A stretch of DNA of 64,000 nucleotides from assembly GCA_965248905.1 (NCBI GenBank), contig CBDFKS010000005.1, positions 237,920 through 301,919 of the forward strand, in the 5' to 3' direction. A program made the translations under genes and the position numbers. Position 1 is the stretch's first letter. The number at the start of each line of letters is the position of its first letter. This document shows, in pieces, positions 61,244 through 64,000 of the stretch. The notes beneath the pieces were generated by a model. The model ran no database searches and was not told the origin of the DNA. It was given only the letters and a program-made list of their open reading frames with translations. The DNA is from CBDFKS01 sp965248905. GTDB taxonomy: Bacteria; Chloroflexota; Dehalococcoidia; Lucifugimonadales; JAGWBF01.

Positions 61244-61641
61244 TCCAAAAGCTGCTTATCGGTGAGTTGTTCGTACATCTCGACGATGAACCGTTTCGCC
61301 GCCGTGGTGAGGGGTCCATCGAGCCTGGTGCCGAAATTGAACCTGGGGTCGGCCACCACGTACCGGAAGGCCCGCTCCACGTTGGCCTCCTCGTCGGCAT
61401 AGGGGTCTTCAACTTCTTCCAGGTATCCGGCCCGTCTCAGCAGGTCATTGAGGGAGACCTCGTAGAAGTCCGCCAGCTTCCTGAGTATTCGGAGGCCGGG
61501 ATTCCTCTGACCCTTCTCGATCTGGGAAAGGAAGGGATCGGAGACGCCTGAGTCTCGGGCCACCTGGCGCAAGCTGCGGTCTCCCCGCAGCTCTTTCAGG
61601 TAGGGGCCTATGTCCAGTTCGGCGGATTCTGGGTCCATCAT
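61240..61641 (-). CDS. XRE-family repressor (ImmR-like)
   Basis: A ~133-residue protein with an N-terminal HTH: DIGPYLKELRGDRSLRQVARDSGVSDPFLSQIEKGQRNPGLRILRKLADFY. A C-terminal region follows. I start at ATG 61641, downstream of a GTG at 61659; the ATG at 61638 is also possible. The divergent promoter region contains two TTGC-N9-GCAA sites suited to a dimer of this protein. Confidence 0.85.
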   Translation of the reverse strand: MMDPESAELDIGPYLKELRGDRSLRQVARDSGVSDPFLSQIEKGQRNPGLRILRKLADFYEVSLNDLLRRAGYLEEVEDPYADEEANVERAFRYVVADPRFNFGTRLDGPLTTAAKRFIVEMYEQLTDKQLLE

Positions 61642-61659
61642 GTCCCTATGATAGAACAC

Positions 61660-61676
61660 TTGCTACATGTTTGCAA
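61660..61676. promoter_or_regulatory. Candidate repressor operator O2
   Basis: TTGC-TACATGTTT-GCAA at 61660-61676, an interrupted palindrome lying just before the repressor start codon. Half-sites are identical to those of the second operator. Confidence 0.55.
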
Positions 61677-61725
61677 GCACTTTGTGGCCACATTAGTAAA
61701 TAATACCCTAAATCTCTTGTACGCT

Positions 61726-61754
61726 ATTATACAGCGTTGCTATACTATAGCAAA
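61726..61754 (-). promoter_or_regulatory. Repressor promoter overlapping operator O1
   Basis: TATAAT on the minus strand at 61731-61726, with a -35-like TTTGCT at 61754-61749. The promoter overlaps the palindrome at 61737-61753. Confidence 0.4.
61737..61753. promoter_or_regulatory. Candidate repressor operator O1 (perfect palindrome)
   Basis: TTGCTATA-C-TATAGCAA is a perfect 17-bp palindrome. It contains TATACT (61741-61746), a likely -10 box for the rightward operon, and overlaps the leftward -35. The repressor would thus control both directions. Confidence 0.65.
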
Positions 61755-61803
61755 GACAGAACTGCTGTTCCCTACGGCTGTCATCGTACCCACAGGCCGT
61801 GCC

Positions 61804-62034
61804 ATGCGCAACGGCCATTTGGCAGCCCAATCCAGTCGGAAAGGTGTCGCTTTTTTGCCTAAAGACGTTCGTCTGACCAAGAAGCAAGAGGAGCTTCGCA
61901 TCAAGGGGCTGCGCATCCTGGCGCGGATGATGGTCCGCGCCTACCTCAAGGACCTGGCTGACGCCAACCGGGGGGTATCCCAGAACGGCGTGTCTGCCGA
62001 ATCTCAACGGGAAGCCGAGCGGGATGTCGGGTAG
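61804..62034 (+). CDS. Small basic protein of the element, first gene of the rightward operon
   Basis: 76 residues from ATG 61804: MRNGHLAAQSSRKGVAFLPK and a Lys/Arg-rich helix (LTKKQEELRIKGLRILARMMVRAYLKDL). The start is inferred from the divergent promoter region; a longer frame from 61648 would run through the operators. No family is recognised. Its stop overlaps the next start. Confidence 0.6.
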   Translation: MRNGHLAAQSSRKGVAFLPKDVRLTKKQEELRIKGLRILARMMVRAYLKDLADANRGVSQNGVSAESQREAERDVG

Positions 62035-62266
62035 GCCAGCCCTCAAGAGGGTGCGATTGAAGGCCGGGGGTGTGTGGAACATCCTCAACCACATCCACAT
62101 GTCGCAGAACCAGCTTGCCCATGTGATGGGCTCGACCTCGGGCTACCTCTCCCAGCTGCTCAACGGCCAGCGCAACCCATCCCCTAAGATGCGGCGCCGG
62201 CTGCTCCAAGCCCTGGGCAATCCTCCCTTTGACGAGGTGTTCATCTCGGAGGACGCCCATGACTAG
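62024..62266 (+). CDS. Small XRE-type HTH protein
   Basis: 80 residues with HMSQNQLAHVMGSTSGYLSQLLNGQRNPSPKMRRRLLQAL, an XRE helix-turn-helix. It starts within the preceding gene's stop region (11-bp overlap) and ends inside the next gene. Perhaps an excisionase- or Cro-like regulator. Confidence 0.75.
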   Translation: MSGRPALKRVRLKAGGVWNILNHIHMSQNQLAHVMGSTSGYLSQLLNGQRNPSPKMRRRLLQALGNPPFDEVFISEDAHD

Positions 62267-62546
62267 CCAGCGCCGTCCCACAGACCCGCCGTTTTCGCCT
62301 GGTGTCGCCTTAATGCCGGAGGACTTCCCCCGCCGATTAACCAGGCTCAAGGAGATCACTGGCCTGTCCTGGGAGGGGCTCGCTACATGCCTCGGGGTGG
62401 ACATGAAACAGGTGCATCGCTGGCGCCAGGGAGGGGAGCCCTGCGGAGGGGCCGTGCTATCGCTGGTCATGGTGGCGACCCTGGTGCCCGAGGGTCTTGG
62501 AAAGCTACTGGATGATGACCGGATAGTCGTCTACAGGAGGAATTAG
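62259..62546 (+). CDS. HTH paralogue 1 of a tandem triplet
   Basis: 95 residues: PEDFPRRLTRLKEITGLSWEGLATCLGVDMKQVHRWRQGGEPCGGAVLSL. The ATG at 62259 follows GGAGG. It shares with the next two genes the D-F-P-x-R-L--LKE-x-x-GL-W-x-x-L-x-x-x-L-GV pattern. Confidence 0.75.
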   Translation: MTSQRRPTDPPFSPGVALMPEDFPRRLTRLKEITGLSWEGLATCLGVDMKQVHRWRQGGEPCGGAVLSLVMVATLVPEGLGKLLDDDRIVVYRRN

Positions 62547-62548
62547 AG

Positions 62549-62851
62549 ATGTCGTCAATGAGAGGGATCAGAGATATGGAACGCCTTCAGAGAATCGGTC
62601 GAAACCGGCGAGGCAAACTGCCCCGAGACTTCCCCCAGCGTTTGGAGTTTCTCAAAGAGACCTCCGGCCTGAGTTGGAAGGCCCTGTCCCGGCGTCTGGG
62701 AGTGAGCTACCAGCGGGTGCGCCGTTGGCGTGGAGGCAGTGAGCCCACGGGAGGGGCCATGCTGGCCCTGTTCCAGTTGGCATCCGAGGTGCCAGGGGGT
62801 ATGGAGGCGTTGGTCCCCGAGGAGGCGGAACTCCTCCGCCGGGGAGTCTAG
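62549..62851 (+). CDS. HTH paralogue 2 of a tandem triplet
   Basis: 100 residues: PRDFPQRLEFLKETSGLSWKALSRRLGVSYQRVRRWRGGSEPTGGAMLALF. AGGAGG lies nine bases before the ATG, so this gene has the best ribosome binding site of the three. Confidence 0.75.
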   Translation: MSSMRGIRDMERLQRIGRNRRGKLPRDFPQRLEFLKETSGLSWKALSRRLGVSYQRVRRWRGGSEPTGGAMLALFQLASEVPGGMEALVPEEAELLRRGV

Positions 62852-62855
62852 CGCC

Positions 62856-63128
62856 TTGGGCCGTCAGAAATGGGTCTACCACAAGCTCCCATCGGAGTTC
62901 CCGATGGACTTCCCCCAGCGGCTGGAGAGCCTGAAGGAGGCCACAGGGCTGACCTGGCTTGGACTGGCCCGCGCCCTGGGCGTTGACGCCCGCATGTTGC
63001 GCCGCTGGCGCACGGGGACGCAGCCGGGCTCGGGGCACCTCATCGCACTGTTCAGGTTTGCCGACGGGCTGGGGCTGCTACGCCACCTGCTGCCGGAAGC
63101 TGAAGATCAGGAGGCGGCGCTGCAATGA
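62856..63128 (+). CDS. HTH paralogue 3 of a tandem triplet
   Basis: 90 residues from TTG 62856 (ATG 62904 is possible): PMDFPQRLESLKEATGLTWLGLARALGVDARMLRRWRTGTQPGSGHLIALF. Its stop overlaps the next start (ATGA). Confidence 0.65.
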   Translation: MGRQKWVYHKLPSEFPMDFPQRLESLKEATGLTWLGLARALGVDARMLRRWRTGTQPGSGHLIALFRFADGLGLLRHLLPEAEDQEAALQ

Positions 63129-63952
63129 ATCGCCTCACGGTCATCAGCCTCGGAGGAGGCGTCCAGTCCACGGTAATGGCTCTCATGGCGGGCGATGGCG
63201 CATTCGGCGGCGTGCCGGACTGGGCCATCTTCGCCGATACTCATTGGGAACCACCCACCATATACTCTCACCTGGAGTGGCTGTCCCGACGCCTTCCGTT
63301 CCCTCTCCACATCGTGGACAACGGGCGCAGTCTCCGCGAGGACCTGAAGGCCCTCACGAACCACTCGGGTTACCCCAACTACGTGGACATCCCCGTCTAT
63401 CTCAAGGGCGGAGCGGGCCACGGAGATGGCATGGGGCGGCGGCAGTGCACGGAGCACTACAAGATCGCGCCTGTGCGCCGGAAGATCAGGGAGATGCTGG
63501 GCCTGAGCAAGGGACAGAGAGTCCTTCAGGGTACCCGCGTTGAGCTGTGGCTGGGCATTTCCACCGACGAAGCCATCCGGATGCGCTCCTCTCGCGACAG
63601 GTGGATAGAGAACCGCTACCCTCTCATTGAGGCGGGCATGTCGAGGAAGGACTGCCTAGCCTGGTGGAGTGAACGGTTCGCCAGGCCCCTGGAGCGTTCG
63701 GCCTGCATCGGCTGCCCCTACCAGTCCCGCCAGAGATGGGCGGAGACCAAGCGCAGGTGGCCAGATCTGTTCGCAGAGGCCGTGGAGATCGACTCCAACA
63801 TGAGGGGCAAGCTGGCCTTCGCCAAGGAGCCCTACCTCCATCAATTGAGGATTCCCCTTGCCGAGGCGGTGGCCCTGGATGAGGTGGAGCTCAGGGCAGA
63901 TGGCCATGCGGACGCCTTCGGCAACGAGTGCCAGGGGTACTGCGGCGTCTGA
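63125..63952 (+). CDS. PAPS-reductase-like ATP-pyrophosphatase of the element
   Basis: A 275-residue protein with an N-type ATP-pyrophosphatase P-loop, VISLGGGVQSTVMALM, then WAIFADTHWEP. A GMGRRQCTEHYKIAPVRRKI region resembles the C-x-x-x-YK-I signature of phage-borne PAPS reductase homologues, and ACIGCPYQSRQRW supplies a CxxC pair. Cellular relatives reduce PAPS; mobile-element relatives are linked to DNA modification or other nucleotide chemistry, with uncertain function. The 48 bases after its stop (63953-64000) show no further gene. Confidence 0.7.
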   Translation: MNRLTVISLGGGVQSTVMALMAGDGAFGGVPDWAIFADTHWEPPTIYSHLEWLSRRLPFPLHIVDNGRSLREDLKALTNHSGYPNYVDIPVYLKGGAGHGDGMGRRQCTEHYKIAPVRRKIREMLGLSKGQRVLQGTRVELWLGISTDEAIRMRSSRDRWIENRYPLIEAGMSRKDCLAWWSERFARPLERSACIGCPYQSRQRWAETKRRWPDLFAEAVEIDSNMRGKLAFAKEPYLHQLRIPLAEAVALDEVELRADGHADAFGNECQGYCGV

Positions 63953-64000
63953 CTAGCCTTCGACCTCCTGTGTGTTAAGGCCGAACCCTAGCGGTGTCTT

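Larger units (their letters stand above)
58610..64000. mobile_element. Integrated element (ICE- or prophage-like) at tRNA-Ala, left part
   Basis: The integrase next to the tRNA, an ImmA/ImmR-like regulator pair, a divergent operator region and a run of small overlapping plus-strand genes are typical of an integrated element. The right end and the second attachment site are beyond the window. No structural, conjugation or capsid genes are visible, so ICE and prophage cannot be distinguished. Confidence 0.75.

Noticed and set aside
61648..61803. The longer start of the small basic gene
   Set aside because: It would translate through the operators and repressor promoter; ATG 61804 is more reasonable.
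63953..64000. Partial gene at the right edge
   Set aside because: No start with a ribosome binding site and no recognisable peptide.

Overview
The window looks like a chromosome segment of a Chloroflexota bacterium, most likely Dehalococcoidia or a SAR202-type lineage. This rests on gene content read from translated sequence: several luciferase-like flavin-dependent oxidoreductases, paired ACMSD-type amidohydrolases, a ThDP enzyme, a DUF1800 N-terminus and a HerA/NurA pair next to SelB. No taxonomic search was run. The first ~58.6 kb is chromosomal; from the tRNA-Ala at 58610 to the right edge an integrated mobile element begins.

Layout. 1-5758: the start of a DUF1800 gene leaving the left edge, a B12-binding radical SAM protein, a broken HNH nuclease gene, a coiled-coil protein, a perfect 206-bp tandem duplication and a ThDP enzyme. 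5967-17552: a catabolic/redox block with three flavin-dependent oxidoreductases, an arylmalonate-decarboxylase-like enzyme, an MFS exporter, a GrdB-like gene interrupted by one in-frame UGA, a Bud32-like kinase, two paralogous amidohydrolases and a quinone oxidoreductase. 17897-23859: a small ORF, a glycosyltransferase and a purine cluster (purF-purM, then Phd/VapC, then purH). 24015-38320: tRNA-Pro, HD hydrolase, MoaB-type protein, trmD-rplS, priA-def-cca-secD-secF-nfo, a small zincin, a CDGSH protein and leucine dehydrogenase. 38509-49555 (all minus strand): HicAB, a deaminase, a DUF4258/DUF2283 pair, herA-X-nurA-selB, hemW, ychF, a lipoprotein and a DUF1232 protein. 49632-58524: holA, an ABC ATPase, PHP protein, alpha/beta hydrolase, a fourth flavin oxidoreductase, trpS, an inositol-phosphatase-like gene, DUF433/DUF5615 and a carboxymuconolactone-decarboxylase-like gene. 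58604-64000: serine recombinase, ImmA/ImmR-like pair, a divergent operon of small HTH genes and a PAPS-reductase-like ATPase.

How it fits together. The strongest observation is that the GrdB-like ORF (12252-13067) reads through a UGA at the redox position (U-P-V-C), is followed at bacterial-SECIS distance by a hairpin, and the same window encodes the Sec-specific elongation factor SelB (43844-45709). Selenocysteine decoding is therefore likely in this organism. A second unusual feature is SecD: about 894 residues instead of the usual 400-620, because a ~70-residue module resembling the SecF periplasmic segment is repeated four times at the N-terminus and twice more inside the conserved domain.

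Mobile and repeat content is notable: four toxin-antitoxin-like pairs, one of them flanked by a duplication of the herA 3' end; a MITE-like element with target-site duplication; four copies of a C/G-rich double-hairpin repeat, one inside a coding sequence; and an ICE- or prophage-like element at tRNA-Ala with a pair of matching palindromic operators.
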